DNA of 64,000 nt. Source: Streptomyces sp. SJL17-4 (lineage in GTDB: Bacteria; Actinomycetota; Actinomycetes; Streptomycetales; Streptomycetaceae). Both the position numbers and the translations under genes were made by a program. The notes under the pieces are model-generated. The model worked only from the letters and a program-made list of their open reading frames with translations, made no database searches and had not been told where the DNA came from. Location of the stretch: assembly GCF_036826855.1 (NCBI RefSeq), contig NZ_CP104578.1:6049501-6113500 (forward strand), in the 5' to 3' direction. This document shows, piece after piece, positions 1-6,807 of the stretch. Positions within the stretch are counted from its first letter, which is position 1. The number at the start of each line of letters is the position of its first letter.

Positions 1-1
1 C

Positions 2-841
2 GAGGAACTCCGCGGCTTCCTCAACGCCGGCCACCGCCGCTCCGGCGTCACCTACCGGTGCATCGGCGACGGCGGCAACCAGACCGTCGTGGAGTTCCCC
101 TCCTACACCGCCGTCGCCGTCGCCGGACTCGGCGGCCTGCCCGACACCATCACCACCCGCTCCGTCATCATCCGCATGCGCCGCCGCGCCAGGAACGAGC
201 ACGTCGAACCCTTCCGGGCCCGCCTGCACGAATCCGAGGGCAACCAGCTCCGCGACCGGCTCGCCCAGTGGGCCGACCAGGTCCGCGAGGACGTCGCCGG
301 ACGCTGGCCCGAGATGCCCGACGGGGTCACCGACCGCCCCGCCGACGTCTGGGAGCCCCTGCTGTCCGTCGCCGATGCGGCCGGTGGGGACTGGCCCGAG
401 CGTGCCCGCGCCGCGTGCGTGGAGCTGGTCAACGCGGCCCGCGCCGACGACAAGGGCTCGATCGGCATCCGGCTCCTCACCGACCTCCGTGACCACGTGC
501 TGGTCGGCATCGACCGGCTGCCCACCGTCGCCGTCCTCGACCGGCTCTGCTCCCTCGACGAGGCGCCATGGGCCGACATGAGCGGCCGGCCGCTCGACTC
601 CCGAGGGCTCGCGAAGATGCTGGGGGAGTACATGACCAGCGACAACACCCCGGTCAAGGCCCGCAACATCAAGACCGCCGGGACCGTCCTCAAGGGCTAC
701 TACGCCGCCGACCTCCACGACGCGTGGGCCCGCTACTGCCCCCCACCCCTCCTGAGGGCCGCTACCTCCGCTACCTCCGCTACCCCGCAGGTCAGCGGCC
801 CGGAAACGGTAGCGGAAGAGCTCTTCCCGTCCGCTACCTAA
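2..841 (+). CDS. DUF3631 replication-associated protein, 3' part only
   Basis: The gene enters from outside the window, so its N-terminus (probably a helicase or primase-like ATPase part) is missing. The visible part begins LRGFLNAGHRRSG and carries the DUF3631 signature (PSYTAVAVAGLGGLPDTI, then RSVIIRMRRR), followed by an alpha-helical region with LAKMLGEYMTSDN. DUF3631 proteins are typical of replication modules in integrative plasmids of actinomycetes, which fits the excisionase and integrase just downstream. The C-terminal ATSATSAT stretch is encoded by 9-bp repeats that belong to the iteron cluster, so coding sequence and probable origin overlap. The role in element replication is inferred from family and context. 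Confidence 0.8.
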   Translation, partial: EELRGFLNAGHRRSGVTYRCIGDGGNQTVVEFPSYTAVAVAGLGGLPDTITTRSVIIRMRRRARNEHVEPFRARLHESEGNQLRDRLAQWADQVREDVAGRWPEMPDGVTDRPADVWEPLLSVADAAGGDWPERARAACVELVNAARADDKGSIGIRLLTDLRDHVLVGIDRLPTVAVLDRLCSLDEAPWADMSGRPLDSRGLAKMLGEYMTSDNTPVKARNIKTAGTVLKGYYAADLHDAWARYCPPPLLRAATSATSATPQVSGPETVAEELFPSAT

Positions 842-969
842 GCGCTACCCGCTACCGGCCCCGCGCCCCCAAGGCCGGGGCCGGTAGCGGACACGTCCGC
901 TACCGCTACCCCTCTCCGCTACCTCGATCATGCCCCTGACCAGGGCGGTAGCGGAGGTAGCGGAAGTAG
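759..969. repeat. Iteron cluster CCGCTACC / GGTAGCGG
   Basis: At least ten copies of an octamer related to CCGCTACC lie here, in both orientations. Three direct copies with 9-bp spacing sit at the end of the DUF3631 gene. Several more follow its stop codon, and GGTAGCGG-type inverse copies lie at about 934-966. A GC-rich hairpin (GGCCCCGCGCCC against its complement, about 858-888) sits in the middle. Clustered short iterons between a rep-like gene and xis suggest a replication origin or a Rep/Xis binding site. That role is inference; only the repetition is seen. Confidence 0.6.
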
Positions 970-1031
970 CGGACCTGACAGGAAGGGGCGGGAAGCCCCG
1001 CCGCGTCGAGCCGACGACAGAGGAGATGACC

Positions 1032-1253
1032 GTGGCATCCGCTGTGACCACCCTGCGGGCCGGACTCCCGGACCGCTACCTCACCCCGGACGACATCGCC
1101 GAGTTGTTCGGCGTGCCGCTGGAGACCGTCTACCAGTGGCGCCGGAAGCGCACCGGACCGCCCGGGTTCCGGGTTGGCAAGCACGTCCGGTACGACCCCG
1201 TCGCCGTCCAGCGGTGGACGAGCGAGCGTATGGCTGCCGACCTGGCCGCCTGA
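1032..1253 (+). CDS. xis: Excisionase / MerR-type helix-turn-helix protein
   Basis: A protein of about 73 residues with a winged helix-turn-helix of the excisionase family: YLTPDDIAELFGVPLETVYQWRRK, then GPPGFRVGKHVRYDPVAVQRW. Such small DNA-binding proteins bend DNA at attachment sites and direct the integrase towards excision. The GTG at 1032 is preferred because GAGGAG ends six bases before it; the ATG at 1026 would leave no spacing. It lies between the DUF3631 gene and the integrase, in the rep-xis-int order of actinomycete integrative elements such as pSAM2. Confidence 0.8.
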   Translation: MASAVTTLRAGLPDRYLTPDDIAELFGVPLETVYQWRRKRTGPPGFRVGKHVRYDPVAVQRWTSERMAADLAA

Positions 1254-1276
1254 GGCCGACAACCGATCAAGCCGTT

Positions 1277-1308
1277 CCGTGGGGCGGGGCCGTGGCCCCG
1301 CCCCACGG
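1277..1308. terminator. Perfect 14-bp hairpin between xis and int
   Basis: CCGTGGGGCGGGGC pairs perfectly with GCCCCGCCCCACGG around a CGTG loop. It lies 24 bases before the integrase start. It may end or attenuate transcription from xis, or be an arm-type recombination site. No U-tract follows, as is usual in Streptomyces. Confidence 0.5.
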
Positions 1309-1331
1309 TCATTCTCGAAAGGCACTACCGC

Positions 1332-2597
1332 ATGGCTGGCCACATCCAAGACCGTTGGTTCAAGGACGAGCAGGGAGACGACGGTAGGACTCGGCGCGTC
1401 AAGACCGATCGCTACGGAACCGGCCTCCGGTACCGGGCCCGGTATGTCGGCCCGGACGGAACCGAGAAGTCCAAGAGCTTCCCCGACAAGCAGAAGCGGC
1501 TCGCCGAGCAGTGGCTCAAGAGCATCGAGGTGGACATGGCTCGGGGCGAGTTCATCGACCCCAAGGCCGGGCGCACCACCTTCCAGCAGTACGCGGGACG
1601 GTGGGTCGCCGCCCAGACGACCGACATCGCCACGCGCACGAGCGTGGAGTCCAGGATCCGGCTCCACGCCTACCCCCACATCGGATCGCGCCCCCTCGCG
1701 GCCTTCCAGCCCGAGCACATCCGGGAGTGGCTGCGGAAGCTGGAAGACGCGGGGTTGGCCGCCTCCTCCCGCCGCGTCATCTTCGCCAACGTGTCGGCCG
1801 TCTTTACGGCCGCCCTCGACGACCGGCTCATCTCGCGGAACCCCTGCCGCGCGGCTTCGGTCAAGGCGCCGGCACTCTCGTCCAGTCGCGTCCGGCCGTG
1901 GAGTGCGGAGCAGGTGTTCGCCGTACGGGAGGGGCTCCCGGCCCACTACCGAGCGATGACCGACGTCGGTGGTGGCTGTGGGTTGAGGCAGGGCGAGATC
2001 TTCGGACTGCCGGTCGATGAGGTTGGCTTCCTCACTGGGTGGCTGCACGTCGGCTATCAGGTGAAGTTGATCGGCGGCAGGGCAGTCTTCGCGCCGCCGA
2101 AGCGGGGCAAGGTGCGTGATGTGCCGCTGCCCGAGCACGTCGGCCGAGCGCTCGCGGCGCACATGGAGCGCTTCCCGCCGGAGGAGGTCACGTTGCCGTG
2201 GGAGACCCCTGACGGGCCGCCGGTGACCAAGAGGCTGCTCTTCACCACGGAGGAGGGCAAGGCGGTGGGGAGGCACTACTTCAACACGGCCTCCTGGAAG
2301 CCCGCGTTGGTGGCCGCCGGCGTCATTCCCCAGCCCGAGCCGGGGGAGCGGATCCAGGAGTCGCGGGAGCACGGGATGCATGCTCTCCGGCACTTCTACG
2401 CCTCCGTGCTGCTGGACGCGGGGGAGAACATCAAGGCACTGAGTGGCTACCTCGGCCACGTCGACCCCGGGTTCACGCTGCGGGTGTACACGCACCTCAT
2501 GCCGAGCAGTGAGAGCCGCACCCGGACGGCCGTCGACGACATGTATCGGAGGGTCGCCGGAGCGTCTGACGGCCCGGGGACGGCCCAGGCCGCATGA
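1332..2597 (+). CDS. int: Site-specific tyrosine integrase
   Basis: A 421-residue tyrosine recombinase. The N-terminal part (about residues 20-170) is the arm-binding and core-binding region. The catalytic domain carries Arg219 in GGCGLRQGEIFGL, His350-x-x-Arg353 in HALRHFYASVLLDAG, His376 in LGHVDPG and the nucleophile Tyr386 in RVYTHLM, so all expected catalytic residues are present. It would integrate and excise the element whose rep and xis genes precede it. AAAGG lies nine bases before the ATG. It is the last gene of the element; a hairpin and then a chromosomal aldehyde dehydrogenase follow, so an attachment site should lie just downstream, although none was identified. Confidence 0.92.
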   Translation: MAGHIQDRWFKDEQGDDGRTRRVKTDRYGTGLRYRARYVGPDGTEKSKSFPDKQKRLAEQWLKSIEVDMARGEFIDPKAGRTTFQQYAGRWVAAQTTDIATRTSVESRIRLHAYPHIGSRPLAAFQPEHIREWLRKLEDAGLAASSRRVIFANVSAVFTAALDDRLISRNPCRAASVKAPALSSSRVRPWSAEQVFAVREGLPAHYRAMTDVGGGCGLRQGEIFGLPVDEVGFLTGWLHVGYQVKLIGGRAVFAPPKRGKVRDVPLPEHVGRALAAHMERFPPEEVTLPWETPDGPPVTKRLLFTTEEGKAVGRHYFNTASWKPALVAAGVIPQPEPGERIQESREHGMHALRHFYASVLLDAGENIKALSGYLGHVDPGFTLRVYTHLMPSSESRTRTAVDDMYRRVAGASDGPGTAQAA

Positions 2598-2601
2598 CGG
2601 A

Positions 2602-2636
2602 GGCCCCCACCAGCCGCAAAACGGCTGGTGGGGGCC
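2602..2636. terminator. Strong hairpin after int
   Basis: GGCCCCCACCAGCCG pairs perfectly with CGGCTGGTGGGGGCC around a five-base loop. It starts five bases after the integrase stop, so it is a probable rho-independent terminator that separates the integrative element from the downstream operon. Confidence 0.8.
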
Positions 2637-2666
2637 CATTCCGTCCGGGGCATTGCTCCCTATAAC

Positions 2667-2680
2667 TAGAACTGGTATCA
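2667..2680. promoter_or_regulatory. KstR-like operator before aldehyde dehydrogenase
   Basis: TAGAACTGGTATCA fits the mycobacterial KstR motif TNNAACNNGTTNNA except for one base (GTA for GTT). It overlaps a perfect inverted repeat AGAACTG-GTAT-CAGTTCT at 2668-2685. Control by the KstR homologue in this window is inferred. Confidence 0.5.
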
Positions 2681-2683
2681 GTT

Positions 2684-2698
2684 CTGAGACATCGTCAG
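2684..2698. promoter_or_regulatory. Degenerate CTGACG-N3-CGTCAG palindrome
   Basis: CTGAGACATCGTCAG matches the 6-3-6 palindrome seen intact at 12771 and 31801, with two differences in the left arm. It overlaps the end of the KstR-like inverted repeat, the same pairing of two sites seen at 24702 and 31801. Confidence 0.4.
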
Positions 2699-2728
2699 AA
2701 GATTCCATCTCCCCAGAAGGCGGCGGTC

Positions 2729-4192
2729 ATGACCGAGCTTGTGGAGCACGGAAAGCTGTTCATCGGCGGGGAGTTGACCGACCCGCTCGGCGAGGACGTC
2801 ATCGAGGTCGTCTCCCCGCACACCGAGGAGGTCATCGGGCGCGTCCCGCACGCCTCCGCCGCCGATGTCGACCGGGCCGTGGCGGCCGCCCGCCGGGCCT
2901 TCGACGAAGGGCCCTGGCCCCGGATGTCGGTGGAGGAGCGGATCGCCGTCGTCAGCCGCATCAAGGACGCGATCGCCGTACGCCACGAGGAGATCGCCCG
3001 CTCCATCAGCGCGCAGAACGGCTCCCCGTACTCCTGGTCCGTCCTCGCCCAGGCGCTCGGCGCGATGATGGTCTGGGACGCGGCGATCACCGTCGCCCGG
3101 GACTTCACGTACGAGGAGCGGCGCGGCGGCATCCTCGGCCCGCTGCTCGTCCGGCGCGAGCCGGTGGGTGTGGTCGCGGCCGTCATCCCGTGGAACGTGC
3201 CGCAGTTCACCGCGGCCGCCAAGCTGGGGCCCGCGCTGCTCGCCGGCTGCACGGTGGTCCTCAAGCCCTCGCCCGAGGCGCCGCTCGACTCGTACATCCT
3301 CGCCGACATCGCCACCGAGGCCGGGCTGCCCGAGGGGGTGCTCAGCATCCTGCCCGCCGACCGTGAGGTCAGCGAGTACCTCGTCGGCCACCCCGGCGTC
3401 GACAAGGTCTCCTTCACCGGTTCGGTCGCCGCCGGCAAGCGGGTCATGGAGGTGGCTGCCCGCAACCTCACCCGCGTCACCCTCGAACTCGGCGGGAAGT
3501 CGGCCGCCGTGATCCTGCCCGACGCCGACCTCGCGGCCGCCGTCGCCGGGATCGTCCCGGCCGCCTGGATGAACAACGGCCAGGCGTGCGTCGCGCAGAC
3601 CCGGATCCTCGTCCCCCGCTCCCGGTACGAGGAGACCGCCGAGGCCTTCGCCGCGGCGGCCGGCGCGCTCGTCGTCGGCGACCCGCTCGATCCGGCCACC
3701 CAGGTCGGCCCGCTGGTCGCCCAGCGGCAGCAGCAGCGCTCCCTCGACTACATCCGCATCGGCCAGGAGGAGGGCGCCAAGGTCCTCTCGGGCGGCGGAC
3801 GTCCGGCCGGTCTCGACCGGGGCTGGTACGTCGAGCCGACGCTCTTCGGCGGCGTCGACAACTCGATGCGGATCGCCCGCGAGGAGATCTTCGGCCCGGT
3901 CATCTGCCTCCTGCCGTACGGGGACGAGGCCGAGGCCCTCCGGCTCGCGAACGACTCCGACTTCGGGCTCAGCGGCAGCGTCTGGACCGGGGACGTGGAG
4001 CACGGCATCGACTTCGCCCGCGGCGTGCGCACCGGCACGTTCAACGTCAACACCTTCAGCCTGGACATGCTCGGACCCTTCGGCGGCTACAAGAACTCCG
4101 GCCTGGGAAGGGAGTTCGGCCCCGAGGGCTTCGGCGAGTACCTGGAGCACAAGATGATCCACCTGCCGGCCGGTTACGAGGGCGGCGCGTGA
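2729..4192 (+). CDS. NAD(P)-dependent aldehyde dehydrogenase
   Basis: A full-length 487-residue aldehyde dehydrogenase. It has the oxyanion Asn156 in IPWNVPQF, Lys179 in VLKPSPEAP, the general base Glu253 in TLELGGK and the catalytic Cys287 in NNGQACVAQTR. It oxidises an aldehyde to the acid with NAD(P)+; the substrate cannot be read from sequence. It is translationally coupled to a small ferredoxin gene, and a KstR-like palindrome lies about 50 bases upstream, which suggests a place in steroid or terpenoid catabolism. This last point is inference from regulation and from the neighbouring steroid-type genes. Confidence 0.9.
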   Translation: MTELVEHGKLFIGGELTDPLGEDVIEVVSPHTEEVIGRVPHASAADVDRAVAAARRAFDEGPWPRMSVEERIAVVSRIKDAIAVRHEEIARSISAQNGSPYSWSVLAQALGAMMVWDAAITVARDFTYEERRGGILGPLLVRREPVGVVAAVIPWNVPQFTAAAKLGPALLAGCTVVLKPSPEAPLDSYILADIATEAGLPEGVLSILPADREVSEYLVGHPGVDKVSFTGSVAAGKRVMEVAARNLTRVTLELGGKSAAVILPDADLAAAVAGIVPAAWMNNGQACVAQTRILVPRSRYEETAEAFAAAAGALVVGDPLDPATQVGPLVAQRQQQRSLDYIRIGQEEGAKVLSGGGRPAGLDRGWYVEPTLFGGVDNSMRIAREEIFGPVICLLPYGDEAEALRLANDSDFGLSGSVWTGDVEHGIDFARGVRTGTFNVNTFSLDMLGPFGGYKNSGLGREFGPEGFGEYLEHKMIHLPAGYEGGA

Positions 4193-4425
4193 TGGGAGAC
4201 CGCTGGCACGTCGAGGTCGACCGGAGCGTCTGCATCGGCTCCGGCATGTGTGTGAACCACGCCCCGGACGGCTTCCGCCTCGACACCGCCCGCCAGTCCC
4301 ACGCACGCGAACCGGAGTCGGACGCGGGCGAGACACTGCTCGCGGCGGCCGAGGGGTGCCCGGTGGAGGCCATCGTGATCACCCTCGCGGAGGGCGGGGA
4401 ACCGGTGTTCCCGCCGGAGGAGTAG
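4192..4425 (+). CDS. Small [3Fe-4S]-type ferredoxin
   Basis: A 77-residue ferredoxin with Cys14 and Cys20 in CIGSGMC and a third cysteine in AAEGCPVEAI. The usual CxxC spacing is reduced to three cysteines, as in actinobacterial [3Fe-4S] ferredoxins that feed cytochrome P450s. Its ATG overlaps the TGA of the aldehyde dehydrogenase by one base, so the two are coupled. No P450 is visible next to it, so the redox partner is unknown or encoded elsewhere. Confidence 0.88.
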   Translation: MGDRWHVEVDRSVCIGSGMCVNHAPDGFRLDTARQSHAREPESDAGETLLAAAEGCPVEAIVITLAEGGEPVFPPEE

Positions 4426-4514
4426 CCGGGCCGCCTGAACTGCCGTGACCTGCGCGTACCGCGTGTGTGAGACTCCCTCGGCACATGTACACACGCGCAG
4501 GGAACGGGGCAGGC

Positions 4515-5120
4515 ATGCGGGGTCGGGGCAGACGGTGGGCGGCGGTCGCGGGAGCGACGGCAGTGGTGCTCCTCGGGGCGGGATGCGGGACCGGCACGGG
4601 GGCCGGGGGAGGGGCGTCCGCCTCGGCCCCCGCCTCCCCCTTCGGCCGTGCGACGGCGCAAGCCGAGATCGTCGCCGCCGTCGAGAAGGCGGGGCTGCCG
4701 AAGTCCGGCCTCCCGGGAGTCGGCGGCGCGACCCCCACGGATTCCACGCCGCGTCCCACCCCGTCCACGGAGCGGGAGCGGCTCGAGGAGCGCGTCACCG
4801 CCTGCACCGCCGCGTGGCAGCACTTCGGCCAGCCCGTCGACGGATCGAGGGGCGACCTCGAGAAGGCGGTCACCGCCCTCGTCGCCGAGGGCTGGGTGCA
4901 GGGCGAGCGCCAGGTGGAGAAGCTCGACGAGAAAGGCGGCACCATGCTCCAGGTCACGCTCAGGAAGCGGGGCTGGGTGATGTACGCCCGGCACACCGGC
5001 GCGCCGAAGTCCCTGGGCATGGAGATGATCTCCCTGCAGGCCACGGAGACCGCGTGCATGAACCGGTTCACCGAGCAGGAGCGGAAGACCCTGTTCGGGG
5101 AGGACGCCGAACAGGGCTGA
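4515..5120 (+). CDS. Secreted lipoprotein of unknown function (paralogue 1)
   Basis: About 201 residues from the ATG at 4515. Positively charged MRGRGRRW is followed by a hydrophobic segment and the lipobox LLGAGC (lipidated Cys24). A disordered Gly/Ala/Ser/Pro linker leads to a folded C-terminal part (ERVTACTAAWQHF, VTALVAEGWVQGERQ). An earlier in-frame ATG at 4467 would only add residues before the signal peptide. The C-terminal part resembles the next gene, so the two form a tandem duplicated pair. The function is unknown. Confidence 0.75.
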   Translation: MRGRGRRWAAVAGATAVVLLGAGCGTGTGAGGGASASAPASPFGRATAQAEIVAAVEKAGLPKSGLPGVGGATPTDSTPRPTPSTERERLEERVTACTAAWQHFGQPVDGSRGDLEKAVTALVAEGWVQGERQVEKLDEKGGTMLQVTLRKRGWVMYARHTGAPKSLGMEMISLQATETACMNRFTEQERKTLFGEDAEQG

Positions 5121-5218
5121 GGAAAGGCGTCCTTGCGTACGCGGTCCGTTCCCACGTGCAAAACTGTGCCCTGAAAACGGGGGCAAGAGGCCGTCGTACG
5201 TGCGTATTTGGGAGTGTT

Positions 5219-5761
5219 GTGCGCAAGGCGAATTGGGTGGCCGCGGCTGCCGGTGTGGTGCTGTTGGTCTCCGGTTGCGGAAGCGAGGGCGGCGGTACGG
5301 ACAAGGGCGGCTCGTCCTCCGGCTCGTCCTCGGCCGGTTCGTCCTCGACGGGCGGCTCCGGCGGTTCCGGCGGCGAGCGGCTCACCGGGGCCGCGGTCAC
5401 CACGGAGCTCACCACCGCGGCGACCGGGGCCGGCTTCACGCAGGACGCCTCGGGCGAGCAGATTCCGGCCGAGGCCAAGGACTGCATGGTCAGCTGGACG
5501 GCCGACGCCGAGAAGGCGGCGGACCCGGCCAAGTCCTTCACGGACACGGTCGCGGCCCTGACCAAGGGCGGCTGGAACGAGGGGCAGAAGACCGAGCAGG
5601 GCGGCTCGACGATCAAGTCCCTGAAGAAGAGCAGCTGGCAGCTCCAGGCCAGCAACCACTCCGCCGGCCCGCTGAAGCTGGTGATGTTCGTGGCCGTCGA
5701 CAGCAGCCCGGAGTGCGCGGCGGTCATCGCGGAGGCCAACAAGGTCAAGCCTTCGTCCTGA
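5219..5761 (+). CDS. Secreted lipoprotein of unknown function (paralogue 2)
   Basis: A 180-residue protein from a GTG with GGGAG four bases before it. The signal peptide ends in the lipobox VLLVSGC (Cys20). A Ser/Gly-rich linker is followed by a domain with KDCMVSW, VAALTKGGWNEGQ and LKKSSWQLQ. Order and pattern (Cys, helix, GGW or EGW, basic strand, late Cys) parallel the preceding lipoprotein, so it is a diverged tandem copy. A strong hairpin follows the stop codon. No function can be assigned. Confidence 0.78.
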   Translation: MRKANWVAAAAGVVLLVSGCGSEGGGTDKGGSSSGSSSAGSSSTGGSGGSGGERLTGAAVTTELTTAATGAGFTQDASGEQIPAEAKDCMVSWTADAEKAADPAKSFTDTVAALTKGGWNEGQKTEQGGSTIKSLKKSSWQLQASNHSAGPLKLVMFVAVDSSPECAAVIAEANKVKPSS

Positions 5762-5772
5762 TCCGCCGACAC

Positions 5773-5813
5773 CGCCCGCGCCCCCGGCACATCAGCCGCC
5801 GGGGGCGCGGGCG
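5773..5813. terminator. GC-rich hairpin after lipoprotein pair
   Basis: CGCCCGCGCCCCCGGC pairs with GCCGGGGGCGCGGGCG across a nine-base loop, directly after the stop of the second lipoprotein gene. It lies between convergent genes and may serve both. Confidence 0.7.
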
Positions 5814-5869
5814 CGTCTCGCCGGGCTGTCGAGGGCTCCGGCGCGGGCGCGTCCCGTCGGTGCCCCGGC

Positions 5870-5965
5870 GCGGGGCGAGTCCGGTCGGCGGGGCGAGTCC
5901 GGTCAGCGGTGCGTCCGGTCAGCGGCGTGTCCCGTCAGCGGCGCGTCCCGTCAGCGGTGCGCCGT
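5870..5965. repeat. Imperfect tandem repeat of about 16 bp at the 3' end of kstR
   Basis: The unit GTCCGGTCAGCGGCGT recurs about five times with small changes between the hairpin and the last codons of the tetR-family gene. It looks like slippage-prone GC-rich filler; no function is seen. Confidence 0.5.
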
Positions 5966-6580
5966 CGCCTCCGGCGCCGTCAGGTCGATCAGCCGGCAGA
6001 CCGTCTCGATGTCGATCTTCACCTGTGCGATCGAGGCGCGCCCCGACAGCCAGGTGATCAGCGCCGAGTGCCAGGTGTGCTCGATCACCCGGACCGCCGA
6101 GAGCTGCTCCGGGGTCGGGTGCTCCGTCCCCATCGCGTCCAGGATGATCGCCGTCGTCAGCCGCGAGACCGTGTCGACCTCCGGGCTCACCCCGCGGTCC
6201 GCGAAGGTCAGCGCCCGCACCATCGCGTCGGCGAGCTGCGGCTCGCGCTGCAGCGCGCGGAAGGCCCGCATCAGCGTCTCCGCCACCCGCTCCGCCGGAT
6301 CGGCGCCCGCCGGCGGCCGCTTCCGCAGGGTCGTGTGCATGTGCTGGAGCTGGTCCTGCATCGTCGCGACCAGCAGGTGGATCTTGGAGGGGAAGTAGCG
6401 GTACAGCGTCCCCAGGGCCACCCCGGCCGCCTCCGCGACCTCCCGCATCTGCACGGCGTCGAAGCCGCCCCGCGCCGCGAGCTGGGCGCTGGCGTTCAGG
6501 ATGCGGCGGCGCCGTGCCTCCTGGCGCTCCGTGAGGGGCGGCGCCGCGGGTCTGTGGTCCGCTCTGATGTCTGCGGTCAT
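5951..6580 (-). CDS. kstR: TetR-family repressor, KstR homologue
   Basis: A 209-residue TetR-family regulator. The N-terminal DNA-binding domain (about residues 22-68) contains RRRRILNASAQLAARGGFD, AVQMREVAEAAGVALGTLYR and YFPSKIHLLV. This closely follows Mycobacterium tuberculosis KstR (RILDATMAIASKGGY, AVQMRAVADRADVAVGTLYR) as recalled, and the ligand domain keeps LTFAD, VSRLTTAI and WLSGRAS. KstR represses cholesterol catabolism genes and releases DNA on binding a steroid-CoA intermediate. Several TNNAACNNGTTNNA sites occur in this window before genes of that type, which supports the assignment. It is divergent from a glycosyltransferase gene. Confidence 0.85.
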   Translation of the reverse strand: MTADIRADHRPAAPPLTERQEARRRRILNASAQLAARGGFDAVQMREVAEAAGVALGTLYRYFPSKIHLLVATMQDQLQHMHTTLRKRPPAGADPAERVAETLMRAFRALQREPQLADAMVRALTFADRGVSPEVDTVSRLTTAIILDAMGTEHPTPEQLSAVRVIEHTWHSALITWLSGRASIAQVKIDIETVCRLIDLTAPEATAHR

Positions 6581-6689
6581 GAGGTCCCGTTCCGTGCGGT
6601 GGGGAGCGACAGTATGGCGGTGCGGGCGCCGTGGCGCGAATCACCTGTTCCGGCTCTCACCACAGAGCTACCTGCCGGTAGATTCTGTC

Positions 6690-6709
6690 CTCCTTGAAGG
6701 ATCAAGGAG
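6690..6709. promoter_or_regulatory. Perfect 8-4-8 inverted repeat between kstR and glycosyltransferase
   Basis: CTCCTTGA-AGGA-TCAAGGAG is a perfect palindrome in the divergent intergenic region. It is followed by three GATCAAG copies. It could be an operator or an RNA hairpin in the glycosyltransferase leader; the sequence does not decide. Confidence 0.45.
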
Positions 6710-6740
6710 AGCAGGCCAGAAGATCAAGAACGATCAAGTC

Positions 6741-6754
6741 TGTAACTTGTTCTA
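6741..6754. promoter_or_regulatory. KstR operator before glycosyltransferase
   Basis: TGTAACTTGTTCTA is a full match to TNNAACNNGTTNNA. It lies 53 bases before the glycosyltransferase start and about 160 bases before kstR, so it may serve the trio, kstR autoregulation, or both. Confidence 0.65.
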
Positions 6755-6807
6755 GATTAGCGCGAGCGGTTACGCTCCGGCGAAACCACGCTCGAAGGGG
6801 GTCGCGC

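Noticed and set aside
906..2708. A 600-codon open frame on the minus strand over xis and int
   Set aside because: It opposes a well-supported integrase and has no recognisable domain; it arises from high GC.
2598..2728. A tRNA 3' end as the attachment site after int
   Set aside because: No acceptor/T-arm sequence could be read on either strand.
5762..5950. A gene in the gap before kstR
   Set aside because: Only a hairpin and 16-bp repeats are present; open frames there are repeat-derived.
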